Shown here in pieces: positions 10,430 through 22,711 of a DNA stretch of 64,000 nt (within the stretch, counting starts at the first letter, position 1; every line of letters begins with the position of its first letter). A model generated the notes under the pieces. It was not told the origin of the DNA and made no database searches. It saw nothing but the letters and a program-made list of their open reading frames with translations. The stretch comes from Gnetum montanum (Eukaryota; Streptophyta; Gnetopsida; Gnetales; Gnetaceae), in NCBI GenBank assembly GCA_015680685.1, contig MNCI01033639.1:268323-332322 (forward strand). The letters are read 5' to 3'. The translations under genes were made by a program, and so were the position numbers.

Positions 10430-13255
10430 GCTCGAAGTTGTGTTGTTTTATCTTAGAGCCTATTTAACTTATGCCACACTATCTAAGAAATATTTTCCAT
10501 CATCTATTAGTTTGGTGGCTTTTAACTCCTCCATGCATCCTAAGAGATGAATCTCCAGAGGAGGAGATTTAACTTTTGGTTGTGCAATGGGCTTTTGAGC
10601 CTCAGTGCTTATTTGTCGACTGTTTTGCATTTCTGTTGGTAGCTTGTGACGGTGAGGCCTTGGGGACAACTAACAAGGGGGTTGGCTTAGGAGGACCTAG
10701 TTGCATGTGCTCCCTTATCATTTTGTTAATAAGACGCTCATCATGTCTGTTAGGGTATGATTTTGGATGGGTAGGTTGTGACATAATTCCCACCACCTGA
10801 CCCCAGATAGAAGGGGGGTCCACACGTCTTAGCATCCTAATGAAAAAAGGTGTCTGGGTTGTTGTCACTGCAATGTGCTGCAAGGCCCTAACCACAAAGG
10901 GTGTCATGGGCATTTGAGGTGGTGCTTTGATGATAAATGGGAACTATAGTCTAGTCAACATTAAGGCCCCAACATCACTAGAGGGCACACAAACCACAAA
11001 TGGTTCATGTGTCAGTTCTACATTGTCATCAACACTAATAGCATTGATGATGTCACTTGCTCCACTAGCATAGAGTGGATCCTTGTAGACCTTCATTGAT
11101 TGGTTTTCTGGCCATATAGGACTGCTTTCATCAAGGACCAATTTTCCTTGATCAATCATACATTGAATGTCATCTTTTAACACCAAGCAGTAGTCCATGT
11201 CATGGCCATGCAATTGGTGATAGTTGCAGAACTGGTCCAATCTAAAGTTTTTAGGGACCGGGGGCTCATTTGCAATAGCTACAGAAGGGTTTCTAAGGAC
11301 TTCATAGTACCTCTCATGGCATCTTCATGCATTCTTAAACATTTGTTTGGTTTGAATGTGCCCAATACTAAGCAACTAGTCTAAGAGCTCTAATAGCTTG
11401 ATGGGCAAGGGGGTGTACTTTGAGCAATCCTTGTGCCCAAAGGTTAGCCTTTGGAGAGCTTGTCCCATGGTCGTCGATGATATGGGTTAGTTGGTTCTTG
11501 CCATGCCAAAACCTGATGCCTTGTTGTTGTTGGATGGGGCCTTAGGTGCCTTGGCTGCTGGCTTAGTGTTATTGGGTTTGGTTTCATTGGCCACAAATGC
11601 AATGGTTGTTGTGGCCTTCCCCTTTTCTTTGTCATTTTTTGCATGCACATTTTTGTAGGCCACATAGGCCAAGTCCTTATTGGCTTTCACCGTGTCTTGT
11701 ATGTTCTTCGTTTAAGCAAAAGCTTGGTTGAGAATGTGGGGCTAAGTAGTACAGCTTTGACTTGATAAAGTCATTTACTGCTTCCTTAAAGATAGCTAGA
11801 AGGTGAGTTTCTGCTATCGGCTCATGAATTTCATTGAGAGAAGTGCTCCAAAGTTGTATGAATTTTTATACTGGCTTGAGTGCCCCTTGCTTGATGTTCA
11901 TTAGTTGGTCTAGTGTGGCTTCGAGCTTCAAGTTGTATTTAAATCAGGTTACAAATTGGTTTAGTAGCTCCTCTAAAGTTGATATGGAGGCTCTAGGGAG
12001 CACATAGTACCAATCAAGAGCTTTACTATTCAGGGACATGGTAAAGATGTGGATGATTATGTGTGGCCATGCTTGTAAAAGTAGGCATTTAGAATTGAAA
12101 GTTACCATGTGAGCATTGGGATCCCCCTTGCTATTGTATTTCGTGAACTAAGAAAGTTGGACCCTAGGAGGCAAAGTTAGTGGTATGACTGTAGGACTAA
12201 TGGGATCATCTTGATAGAAGTTTATCACGTGGACTATTTTTGAGTTGCTTGCTTTAAGCTACCTAACCTCCTCTATGAGAACTTGAATGAGTTGGAATGC
12301 TTAGTCCAAACTTAAGGATGCCGTAGTGGGTTACACTAGCTGTGCTATTAGTGGTGCCGTTGGAGCAACCCATAGCCCTATTGTGGGCTATGCCACCACA
12401 TGTGACACTTGTTGATTCTGCTGTTGCATGTATCGTGGCATGTGTGATGGTTGTGCCATAGGCATAAAGGTTGTAGCCCACCATGTAGTTGGGGCTTGGG
12501 CTATTGTTGGAAGTGCTAGTGAGATGGCTAGGATGAAGGGCACCTAACCTATTTGTAGCTGAGACATGGGTATCGTGTGAACATATGGCAATGTTAGCAT
12601 CACATATTCTAGTAGGAAAGGTTGCACAAACTGGGAGGAGATGACAAAGGGGAGAGTGGTAGAAGGTCCTGCACTTTGTTGTGCACGCAGGACTTGATGG
12701 CTAGCTACCACAAGCATGGACTTAGGTTGTGAAAGTGTTACCGCTACCTCAATGAAGGTAGAGGACTATGACTAGTGTAGCACAAAAGTGGAGGTAGGCT
12801 ATTGGATAGAGGTGTAAAATGGGCTATCACCATTTGAATAGGACTTAAGCTCCTCCTACCCTTCCTGCAGGGGCTTGTCATAGTTTGATACCACATCTTG
12901 TCCTTTCGGCCTACTCACCCTAATAAGTTGATATAGGAGCCACCTAAAGGTGTTGGTGAGTGGGATGACCATGTCAGGGGCAGGAAAAAGTTCCTTCCCA
13001 TTTTGATGAATGATTTCAAAATTGTGCTTCACTTCTATTTCTTAGTAGTCTAATTATAAACTTGCTTGAAGCTTTGCACAAGGAAAGTTGTTTCATTTGT
13101 CATCTAATGGCCTATATTCAGGTAATTGATTACGCAGTCTAAGAGAGTATCATTGTGGTTGTACTGGACTAGGGGATTGCTCAATGTCTTCTTCTTGTTG
13201 AATGGGATGAGCCACCTCCATGATCAAGGCAAAGGTTGAAGTGTTGATAGGATTC
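10430..13255 (-). pseudogene. Tat-element gag, copy 1, decayed
   Basis: The start is probably the ATG at 13255 (MNPINTSTFALIMEVAHP). A Pro/Gln-rich N-terminal part precedes a capsid-like core at about 11700-12200 with FTKYNSKGDPNAHMVTF, LLLQAWPH and SKALDWYYVLP. A single zinc-knuckle-like motif FCNYHQLHGHDMDYC sits at about 11180-11235, followed by DDIQCMIDQGKL, a pattern typical of Tat gag proteins. Gag packages the element RNA into particles. Many stops interrupt the frame. The second copy is at 24293-26042. Confidence 0.8.
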
Positions 13256-13652
13256 ATGTTACAGTGTAGAAAAATGTAAGAAAAGAAGGTGCTGGCAAAA
13301 ACGTTGAAGTGTAAAAAATGTTTAAAAAAATGACTAAGTATGCAAACTATGAAAACAGGCAAAAAATTACTAACTCTGAAAATGTTGTGAGAAAGTCACT
13401 AACTCTAGCATTACACTCATTATGCTATGAGGAAATGTTACGCTCTCCAGAGCACTTAGAGCTTGACACGATGGACACAATTGGGCCTTTTGTCCTATGG
13501 GGTTCCAAGGGAACCGAAAACTAGGACCAATCCACACCAATCAAAATGCAGACAACTCCTATGCTAGCCTATAATTTAGCTATTACCATGGTAGGTCCAC
13601 AGTGGTGCAAAAAGCATGTGGGACTACCCTTGAACATAGAAGGAATGGGAGG

Positions 13653-13669
13653 CCCTCCTTCTAGCACCA
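13653..13669 (-). other. Candidate primer-binding site of Tat copy 1
   Basis: The minus strand reads TGGTGCTAGAAGGAGGG just after a possible LTR end (…GTCACAG), with gag starting 400 bp downstream. Beginning with TGG, the complement of a tRNA CCA end, fits a PBS. The cognate tRNA was not identified. Confidence 0.45.
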
Positions 13670-13674
13670 AAAAC

Positions 13675-14650
13675 TGTGACATCCAAAAATGTTGGTGGCT
13701 GGAACATCGAGAGCTTGGTGGGTGTACAGCCTAACCCTGAATCTGTGCAAGGGCCATGCTAGGGAAATGGAAATGAGGTGCCCTGAACAGTATGGTTGAT
13801 TAGACAAGGACTTACGTGGTGTTAGAATGACCATTTGTAAGAAGGATTTATAGTGCATGATGCATGGACACTAGGAATAGCTAAGCCAGAGTTTAATAGG
13901 ATGTCCCAGTTTGAAAATAGTGATGTGTGTTTAAATATATATCAAATAGTAGAAAAATAAGAGATTTATGCTTAATATTAAAGAAAAATTCTTAGAAAAA
14001 GTAATGAAACAGAGCTTGAGAACGAAGAAATGCGTCACCCAAAGTGGGGAGCGTAACTTTTGCTAGATAAGAGGTGAGAATGGTATGCAGCTTCAAGCAG
14101 GCATGGTGGTAGTGTAGTAGTGTAGTCATAGTCTCTGGGTTGTCTAAGATGTGGAGCTAGCAGTTGTAAGGGAGGTTGAACCTAATGGGTTGGTTGTCAC
14201 CATGTTCTACGAGTGCAATGGTGGACTGTGTTCTGGGAGGTGCCAAGATGTGAATCTCAGATGCTCAGATGTGTAGGAGCATTAGGGATGCTCAGATAGC
14301 TAAAATGCTCAATGCTCTTTTGATTTTGCAACCCCTAAAGTGCTAGACATTGGGGTATTTATAGGATTAGGTTTAGCATGAAATGTGGATAAGGCACCAC
14401 ATGGCATGAGCGTAGATGATGTTACGTTGTCATGTTACACTCTCATGAGAGTAGCAAAGTGTTATGTTTTAAAGAACAACAACAAATTCTCAGAGACTAT
14501 AGAACTATGACTACATTGCCTAGAATGCCTGTGCTAGAGTTCAAGAGACCGCAATGTATAGTACAACTTAGAGGCTATGCTCTGAGACTATGTCTTCCTC
14601 CTCTTTTGAGTAGGGTTGAGCATAGGAACAATTTTGGGAACTAATGTGGG
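13675..14650 (-). mobile_element. Probable 5' LTR of Tat copy 1
   Basis: This non-coding stretch lies between the candidate PBS and the 130-bp repeats. It contains a minus-strand TATA box at 14356-14363 and several TTACGCTC/GAGAGTGTAAC words seen in LTR-like sequence near 4150 and 5100. The right boundary is unknown, and the matching 3' LTR would be outside the window. Confidence 0.4.
14356..14363 (-). promoter_or_regulatory. TATA box in the LTR of Tat copy 1
   Basis: On the minus strand the sequence reads CCTATAAATACCCC, a good plant TATA context. It would direct transcription leftward through gag and pol. Confidence 0.45.
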
Positions 14651-14759
14651 TGCAAAAGAAATGCAAACTACTAATCTTGATTGTCGAAGGGATGTGAGAG
14701 TTGAGACGAAGGTCGATGCTGATTTCCAGAGGCTTTTGGAGGTTGCCAAAGGCTTTATT

Positions 14760-15480
14760 CTAGTTTCAAGCTAGTTACGCACTAGAGCATAACATAATTC
14801 ACACTAGTTATGCTAGCTATGTTGGAGAGCATAGCAGGGATACTTAGCTAAATTTTGATGAAATCTATAGTCTTCCTTCATGGCATGCTAGCTATGCTCT
14901 AGGGCATAGCAAGATAGGCAACCTCAGAAGTTAGGAAATATGCCAATTGTGTCTTCTATGTCGAGCTAGCTTGATAAATCCTTATTCAACACTTAGGAAA
15001 AACTAGGCACTAGAACTTGTGTCACACTTGCTATGCTATGGAGCATAGCAACCCAAAAGATAGAAAATTTGTTGAACTATTTTTATCATGTTAAGCATTT
15101 TTGACAACCTCTAGCCTGGTACTTAGGGGAATTAGCTACTAGGACATGTGTCAAGTTGGGTACCCTGGGGAACGTAGCAAGCATGATAGCCTAGGAGATA
15201 GAAAATTCGCCGAACTATTTCATCCATCCCAAGCAACCCTTGATCACTTCTAGCTTGACACTTGGGAAAACTGGCCATGGAAATGTATGCTACACTAGCT
15301 ACACTAGGGAGCATAGTAGGTAGACTAAGAGTGTAGCAAGACACTTAGAAAAAAATTCATGAGACTGCTACTGACACTTAGATAAATCTTGCAAAATAGG
15401 GTGCTCAATGTGTGTTACGCTAGCTACGCTATACAATGTAACACTAGACTGAGAAAAAATTTACCATGTTTTGATACTTA
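14760..15480. repeat. Imperfect ~130-bp tandem repeat
   Basis: A recurring core GCTAGCTATGCT...GGAGCATAGCA appears near 14804, 14886, 15021, 15148, 15284 and 15411; the last spacings are 135, 127, 136 and 127 bp. Each core is preceded by a CTTAGG(A)AAACT-like arm. It lies just upstream (minus sense) of the Tat LTR zone, possibly within its U3. Confidence 0.65.
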
Positions 15481-15539
15481 GACAAATTTGCTGTTGAACT
15501 ATCAAAGCCTGAAAATGGTGATGTTTCACCTAGCCCACA

Positions 15540-16105
15540 TCCACTAGGTCAAGATAAAGAATAAAGACCTACAGATTGAGGACTTGACATAATACATGGG
15601 GTTAGCTAACCTCTGGTATGCTAACTTGGCCATGTTGATAGGAGGTTAGCCTCAAAATGAGCTCAAACAATAGGTAGTAGTCGTATATTCTATGTACGAA
15701 AAAGAGTTTTCTGATTGGAAGGATGTTTTATTACATGTTTCAAACTCCAAGCTTGAAATTACTAAGGCAAGGTACCAAGGATAGAAAGATGTTAGAGGAA
15801 ACATGACACACCAGATGACAAATTATCAAAAATTAAGTAAGGTAGCTAGGGCTTTTAAAGAAGAATGATGATAGTTTGCAACATGGTATGTCAAGGTCAA
15901 TGAAATGTTTCAACAATTAAAATGCCCATGGGATGTACCAAGTTCATTCAATATTACACAATTTGCATGAATGGTACATGACCCAAGGATGGAGGAAGAA
16001 AAGCTTCAGGTGCTCCTGACTAGGTATCAATTTCATAAGCCTTATGATAAGGGGAAGGAGCTAATGGAGGAGCCTCCACCATCTAGAACTTAAAGCCTAC
16101 ATCAA
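15540..16105 (+). pseudogene. Unidentified C-terminal coding fragment before an LTR
   Basis: Readable plus-strand pieces are YSMYEKEFSDWKDVLLHV, SKLEITKARYQG, and an end with KGKELMEEPPPSRT followed by a stop. It is followed by a 3'-untranslated stretch with CTTGAGGATGAG and a purine-rich GGGAGTATGAT, as before a plant gypsy 3' LTR. It may be the tail of the element owning the LTR at 16291, or a remnant related to genes A and B; the acidic, proline-rich ending is similar, but alignment is weak. Confidence 0.35.
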
Positions 16106-16290
16106 GCTACTTTAGTTTTTGTTTTGTTTGTCAATCATCAACTGTGTCAAATTTTTTCAAAATCATTAATGTGACATTCAAAGTCATGTAAATAAGTCAT
16201 GTTAAGTCAAATCAACCACCCAATTTTGTAAGGAACTCTATCCTCATTTTTTAAAACTTGAGGATGAGTTTCTAGTCAATCATGGGAGTA

Positions 16291-17163
16291 TGATAAAACC
16301 ATTTTTTTTTCAATTTAATGCAATATCACATATATGATATCATAGCTTAAGCTATTTCATTGTTGATACGATGTCTTGGGAGCTAAGCAGCTCTATAAAT
16401 ACTAACATTTGGATTTACAAGAAACAATAATTTTTTTCTAACTCTTACCCAAACCATTGCATTTCATTTCATAATTTTAGTGATAGTGTGAATGCTAGTA
16501 GTCTAGTGTTAAAGAGTTGATCAAAGTCTTTATTCAAGTAAATTATGCTTGGGCATAGTTTATGATCAACAATAAATATTGAGACTATTTTACATCATTG
16601 TAGCATTTCTTTAGTTTTTTTGCTCTTTGTTTACTTAGCATAATTTTCTTGTTTTATTACTTTAATCATTTACATTTCAAATTGTTTTACTTTTATGCTC
16701 ATTAGTTAAGCGGAATGGGCACAACTAGTTTCGAGCATTGAATGTAATTGTTTGGTGACCCGATAGTGATCTTGCTTAATTCACTTAGTAGTAATTCCAC
16801 TTGGTAATCCCAATGACAATTACATCAACCTAAGATGTATCAATAAACTAGGACTGGATAATCATTGCTCTAGGATAGAATATAATTTCATTTCTATGTT
16901 GCTTAGACTTAGATTTTAATTCCATTTTCAATCATGTTTACTACTAGAAGTAATTTGAGCCTAAACACATCACATATCATATGCCTCATTGTGAGTTAAA
17001 CCATACACTCAGACTTCCCTAACTCAGAGTGGAAAGATAATAATTGCAAACTTAATATCAACTCCTAGCATAATTACCTTGTCCATTAATGGATTACTAT
17101 CTCATTGCACATGAACACTTGTAACTTGTATGGTAGAGTGTTGGGATACGCCATCGCTCATCA
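16291..17163 (+). mobile_element. LTR-like sequence, plus strand
   Basis: It begins TGATAAAACC directly after a purine-rich tract and ends ATCGCTCATCA. The same kind of ends occur in the LTR at 21915-22706. A TATA box (CTATAAATAC) lies at about 16391, followed by a region (AGTCTAGTGTTAAAGAG, CTTTATTCAAG) that parallels the other LTR's post-TATA part. It is probably a 3' or solo LTR of a related family. It sits immediately upstream of gene B. No flanking duplication was found. Confidence 0.5.
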
Positions 17164-17689
17164 CTTACTAAGGTAGTGTATGACATGTCTTGGAGTTTTG
17201 CACAAGAAAGAATGACAATGTATGGATTGTAGGAGCCAAGAAAACTTGTGATTTTTGCTTCTACATTCTTTGCATTCTAGGAATTTTCTATTTTGGAATA
17301 TCAATGACCACATATGATAGCCATTCTCTACCTCTTGATAGCATTGTCAATTTTGACTTTATGTTTTGGTAATTTTTTTTTCAAACTAAGTGTTTGTGAA
17401 AATGCTTATTTAGGACATTGCACTCCAACTATTTGTGAAAATGTTAAACTTGTTTTATTTTTTGCCATGTTGATTGAAGTGTAAAGGCAAGATTTTGGTT
17501 TATATTGTGAAGGTAGTTACAGTGGTACACTTGGTTATTTTTTTGTGTTTTAAATTCAATGGAAATGTTGTCATCATAAAGGTTATATTATTGTTTTTGA
17601 ATTTTGTTAAATTTTGTTGTAATGGTTATATGGTTTTCTATGTTCTAATGGCTAAGACTTTTGGATATATATAGGGCCTTGCTAAAATC

Positions 17690-18092
17690 AGTTCTAGTTA
17701 TAGTAGAGTTGATGGATATCCTATGCTGCATTAGGGTAGCCACACAAAATAGTTTAAATCTTGACATGAGCATCAACAATATTTGATGTACCTCATCCAA
17801 CATTTTGGTGTCATCATATGATCATACTTAGCTATGGATTTTGTAAGCATAATCATAGAAACTCTTGTATTCAGATCCTCCAACTATATTTTGAGGTTCA
17901 TGATTGATAATCCTTACATCCAAAAAGAGATATAGTGGAACAATACCTTGTATGCTAGGGGAGTTCACAAGTTATCATAGATTTGAACGATGCCAAAGTA
18001 CTTACAATACAATGTTAACAACACTGTGATAATAGGCCATAGGATAAACACATCTTCCAAAATCCTCTAGGAACCATATACCTGCTAGCATT
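17690..18092 (+). other. Gene B exon with FCP1/NIF-like domain remnant
   Basis: The motif-I region reads LMDILCCI. FGVII followed by a stop at the motif-II Trp position, then SYLAMDFVSIIIETLV, matches the copy A order, as do ILRFMIDNP and a motif-IV region VNNTVIIGHRINTSSKIL. No DxD or Asp pair remains, in agreement with copy A. The exon ends at a GTAAGT donor (18093). Confidence 0.5.
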
Positions 18093-21000
18093 GTAAGTTT
18101 AATTTTAAATTATCATTATTGTTTGTTTTTAAGTTTTAATATTTTTAGTTATAACTATTTTGATGCTTTGTTTTTTTCATAGGCATAGGGTACATCCCAA
18201 GGGATTGGTAAGGGATGACCATACTTTAGCTATTACTTATATAGCCTTGGAAGAGTTTAAGAAATGTAAGATCATAAGGGTAAAGTGCTTAATCAACTCA
18301 AAACTAAGTTTAGTAGATACTGTATGCAGTATTCTCATGTATACAAAATGAATTTAGACACCAATTGTGCACATAAATGGTGGGCTCGTGCAAACTTAGG
18401 AGCACCTGTACCAGCTCATCCTAAAGTTCTAACGTTCTCTAAGCCTAGTAAGTGAAATTTGTTTAGTATGGCCAATAATTTAAGTATTTTATTTGGTTTT
18501 TTATGTTATTTTGCTATTTTTCTTTTTGGTTTTTTAAAGTTTTCATGATATTAAGAGGCTAACATGTTAACTATGTTATGCTTTAGATTCTATGCGTAAG
18601 TCTATGGTCAATGTGACTGTTTCAAGTTGTGTTGAGCAGAAAATTCAGCCCAAGTGGTGTGAAGTAGGCTTAGCACAAGAACAGTTGGTAGAAAAGGCTC
18701 CTATGGATATCCAACAAAGGCTTATTGATAAAGGTTTATATGACTTGTTCATGTTGCCTAGTCCAATGATGTCTCCAAGATATTGAACATGATTGATTCT
18801 TTTGATATAGGGATCACCAAATTTATTACTCATATTCATGGTTATCTTGTTGTGTTAGGTGTCAATGCATCCATGTTCAATAGTCTCTTTTGTGTACCCT
18901 TTAGTGGTGCTAAGGTTTCCACTAGAGTATGGAAAGATACAAGCTATAGAGAGGAAATGGAAGCTTGGCTTAACCTTCCTTCTAGTGCAACATTAACTTT
19001 TAATAAGTTTGAAGTTGAGGAAGCCAATGAGACCTACCCTCTTTTCCATGCTAGGGCCTTTCCTTTATTACTATTGCAAAAGAAAACTATAGAAGTTCAC
19101 CAAGCTTGGACAATGAAAATGATGTTAATTGATGATACTGCGTGTGATTGGGCTACCCACCTAGTCATTGGCATGAGGAATAAAATCTAAAAGCTTCGTA
19201 ATAACCTCGATAACATTCATCATGTGAATTTTACATTTTTCTATACATATCTTAAGAGGTTTGTAGAGTTCTTGGTGATAAAAAAAGATGGAGAATGGAT
19301 TGCACATGATGCTTTTCAACTCTCTAGGCCTTGGGCTAAACATGTCATCCAAGTTATGTGTCATCAAGATTCACCAATGGAGGAGATTGGAGAATCATTG
19401 TTTATTACGACTAAGAATCTTAGTGGTTTGCATGGATGTTTCCTTAATATCATGGAAGTGTAAAGAAGATTAAAAGGTTATGAATAGACACAAATGGTGC
19501 TACCAGAAAGAAGATAAAGAAAGAAGCCACATGTTGAAGATAACATTTAGGTTCCTAATAAGCAAGATGACCATCAAGCTTAACATGGTAAGTTAGGATG
19601 TTGGAGGTATGTAAACATTTTTTTAGTTTTTGTAATCTTTGGTTATATTATTTTAGTTATATTTTTTGTTATATTTTCATTGTTAAATGTGTGCTAATTT
19701 GTTTTGTGTTTTCTGGCTTTGTTTTGTTGTTGGAAAAAAATAGGAGTTGGCTACTAAGGTTGGTATGAAGAAGGAGCAACAACGCAAGGAAGAGAAGGAA
19801 AGGACATTTGTGGAGGCTTTGAATGTTTTGGATTCCATCTTAGTTGATTTTCCTATAAAGAGCAATCCTCCAATAGGACTATCTCATGATCTTCCTGGTG
19901 CATTTTAAGTTTTGTTTTATGTTTTCATATTATTAATTTTTTTTATCTTGTTGCAATTGATGTCTAATTTTTATGGCCATTATAGGATGCGAACCTCCTC
20001 CAAAAGCATCTACATCTACATTTCATGCCAAATCTTGGGTGAAGGCCCCAAACAAACTAGAATTCATGAAGGGAATTATGGATGATATGGTAGACATATT
20101 ACAATAAATAGGTCTTGATCTTGGTAAAAAAAATGTTAAAGTGTTTTATATATTTTGTTTTCCATGTCTTTTACAAATACCATGTTTCATGTTTTTAAAA
20201 GTATTTTAAATGTTTAAATATTTTAGTGTTTTTAATGCTTTTGTGTTTTTTTGGTTGTTGTAGTTTCCAAAATATAATGGAAGCCCTTACGAATTTATGA
20301 GTTTCATGCCTTGTCCTTCAATGTTGAGAACATTCTATGTAAGTTGTATGAAGGAGCCATAGAATGTGTTGCATCTTATTCAAAAGCACTCCGGGAGGTC
20401 CAACATTTGAATGAGTTCTTATGGGAGAGGTTGTAACATTGAGGAAGCAAAACAAGGAGCTAACCAACAAAGTTAAGAGCCTTGAAGATTGCAAGAAATT
20501 CATAAAGACATGCATGACCAATAGGAATTTCTTACGCACTAAAGAAATTGAGTGGTCTCATTACTAGAATGCCATCCAAGGTAAGCTTGCTCTAGCCAAG
20601 AGTAATGTAGAGAAGGACATGCAAATGGAGCTCCTAGTTTGAAAGTCCAAGGATTGATGTGATTATTGCTCATGGATGTTAGATTAGGGGAAAAAAAGGC
20701 TATAAAAGGTGGAGAAGAAAAATTACATGAAATCATGGCATGAGGCATCCATGACACAATGTAAGTATGAGTTATTTGTTTAGGGGATAGATGTATAGGA
20801 CACTTTTAACATGTTTGTGAAGTCTATGGTTGCTGTTAAATCTCCTACTCCTCAAATCACTACTGCATTTGGGGAGACCATCACTACTGACTTCTCCCAC
20901 ACTCCACCTATGTGGATAGACATAGAGAGGAGAAAGATCTTAGCAAGAGTGAATATAGGAGACATTAATTGGGAAAACATGAGTGAAGAATAAATTATTC

Positions 21001-21183
21001 ATAGGTTAGAAGCTTGTCTTTAAAGATTTGTACATGAAGACATAGCTCAAGAATCCTTTGAGATTTGTATAAAAATGTTTTTTTAAGTTTTTATGTTATA
21101 GTTTTTGTTTTTGTTGTAGTTATTTTATAGTTATATTTTATTTATCATAGTTACTAGTGGTTTGTATGTTTTGTTGTCTACAG
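18093..21183 (+). other. Intron set of gene B (GT-AG, plus strand)
   Basis: Candidate introns: 18093-18182 (GTAAGT...TTTCATAG), 18448-18586 (GTAAGT...GCTTTAG), about 19588 or 19605 to 19743 (GTAAGT or GTATGT...AAATAG), 19898-19985 (GTGCAT...ATTATAG), 20124-20263 (GTAAAA...GTTGTAG) and 21067-21183 (GTATAA...CTACAG). Each lies where gene A has an intron, judged from the flanking exon matches. Confidence 0.55.
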
Positions 21184-21274
21184 GCCTCACATGATGATGA
21201 TGACACTATTGGAGATGACATTGAGGATGATCCTCCTCCTCCTCCTACATCTTAGTTTTAGCATGTTCGATTAG

Positions 21275-22706
21275 TGATGAAGCACATTACTTCATCTGCT
21301 CTAACGTTGGGTACACTCTTCAAATATTTCCTTGTGTAGAAATTTTTGTTGTTGTGAATTGTTACACCCTCTTCAAATATTTCCTTGTGTAGAACTTTTT
21401 CAAATTTAATGGACCACTTATCTATTTTATCCTATTTGTCAGCTTTCCTGCTAATGCTCTTAAAGGAATCAATCTACCATGATCACAACCTAGCTGAGTG
21501 TAACCATTGACAAGACAAGGTACTTACCAGCTCTATGTTACATATGGCATACTAATTTGTGATTTTGTTGTGATTGCAATGTGCATGGACTAGAAGCCGG
21601 ACTACCTTTACTAAGGAAGATGCAGCAATACCACATGATGAGGACTATTTATGATCATGGAATCTTCTCTCTTATTCTTCACCTACCAAGAGGCATTGGA
21701 TGTTAGTTTTATCTAGGGTGTTCACATATCTTATCATGAACACCCAATTTTGTAAAAATTGTAAATATGTACACTTGGGCACTTAGAGTCTGTCTATTCC
21801 ATCTGTGTTAGTTCATATGTCAGTCAATAATCCCATACCTTACCAATATTTTGTAAGGAGCTTGTTCCTCCTCTTCTTCACTTGAGGACAAGTTTTTATT
21901 GAGTTGTGGGGGTATGATGGAGCACATTTCTTCATTTGCTCCGATGTTGGGTATCCAATGTAGGAGTCCAAATGTGACGTTAGATATCCAACGTTGAGGG
22001 GTATACACTAGCCTATAAATACAGTGCTTGGGTTCATGATTTTCATATAGTTTTCTTGTCATAGTTAGCGAAGCTCTTGTCGTTTGTTTCCTCTAGAGTT
22101 AGAATATTTTCTGAGTGCCTACAATAGGAGTCTAAGTGTGTACAGATCTTTGTTCAAACATTGATGTACCTGAGCATAGCAATGTGACAGGAATAAAAAT
22201 GAACTCTTTTGATAATCCTTGCAGCACTAAGAATAGATTAATGTTTCCTGTAATGCACTTTAATTTAATGCATTTAAATTAAACAATTAATTTCCAGTTG
22301 TTAATGAACACAAGTGTGACCACTTCAAGCCTACATATGGTGCTTAGTAACCCAGGAACACTTAATGTTTAGTAGCCCAACAGCGCTATATGTTTTTAGG
22401 AAAGTGGGATGGGTACTTGTGTTAGGCTAACTAGGTAGCAGATAAATTAGATCTTAAATTACTCTACCTTCCATTAAGCTTATAAAACATAAAATGATAA
22501 AAATCGTGTACTTCAATTACACTTAAACCATATCCTTGAGCTTCATAGGTGTAGTTGTCAAGACAACGAACATTCTCAATGTCCAGTTCACTTTCTAGAG
22601 GAACTAGTGCATTGGAGAACTATAGGTCTATGGAATTTGATTGGATCATGTGTGAATGCCTTAGTGATTCGTATGGTTGGGCGTAGGGGTACCTCGCCAC
22701 TCATCA
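21275..22706 (+). mobile_element. Short LTR element with ATTAG target-site duplication
   Basis: ATTAG occurs at 21270-21274 and again at 22707-22711, exactly flanking a segment that starts TGATG and ends TCATCA. The first ~42 bp (TGATGAAGCACATTACTTCA region) match the start of the complete right LTR at 21915-22706 (TGATGGAGCACATTTCTTCA). The 5' LTR is otherwise missing, and the internal part is reduced to about 480 bp ending in CTTGAGGACAAG and a purine-rich GTGGGGGTA tract. A TATA box (CCTATAAATAC) lies at about 22013. It is an internally deleted insertion in the 3' flank of gene B. Confidence 0.75.
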
Positions 22707-22711
22707 ATTAG

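Larger units (their letters stand above)
17290..21260 (+). pseudogene. Gene B: second copy of the spliced FCP1/NIF-like gene
   Basis: Gene B is collinear with gene A. It has an FCP1-like exon (17690-18092), an exon with DDHTLAITYIALEEF, an exon with a Tyr-Asp-Leu-Phe motif (QRLIDKGLYDLF), the middle domain (open frame 18783-19190 with VNASMFNSLFCVPFSG), a short TSTFHAKSWVKAPNKLEF exon, a helical region, and an acidic/proline tail (DDIEDDPPPPPTS). Introns occur at the same places as in gene A. Its downstream flank (about 22889 onward), minisatellite unit and Tat protease also follow in the same order. Divergence from A is large, so the copies are old. It is broken by stops and is not expected to make a full protein. 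Confidence 0.65.

Noticed and set aside
14760-15480. CRISPR-like array
   Set aside because: Repeats are imperfect, period about 130 bp, in plant nuclear DNA without unique equal-length spacers.
15540-16105. A third copy (C) of gene A/B
   Set aside because: Only the acidic, proline-rich end and 3' tail are similar; no introns or FCP1-like exon, so kept as an unidentified fragment.
16291-22706. Gene B as the interior of one LTR element in sense orientation
   Set aside because: The right LTR has its own 5' partner remnant and ATTAG duplication at 21270, so it belongs to a separate small insertion.
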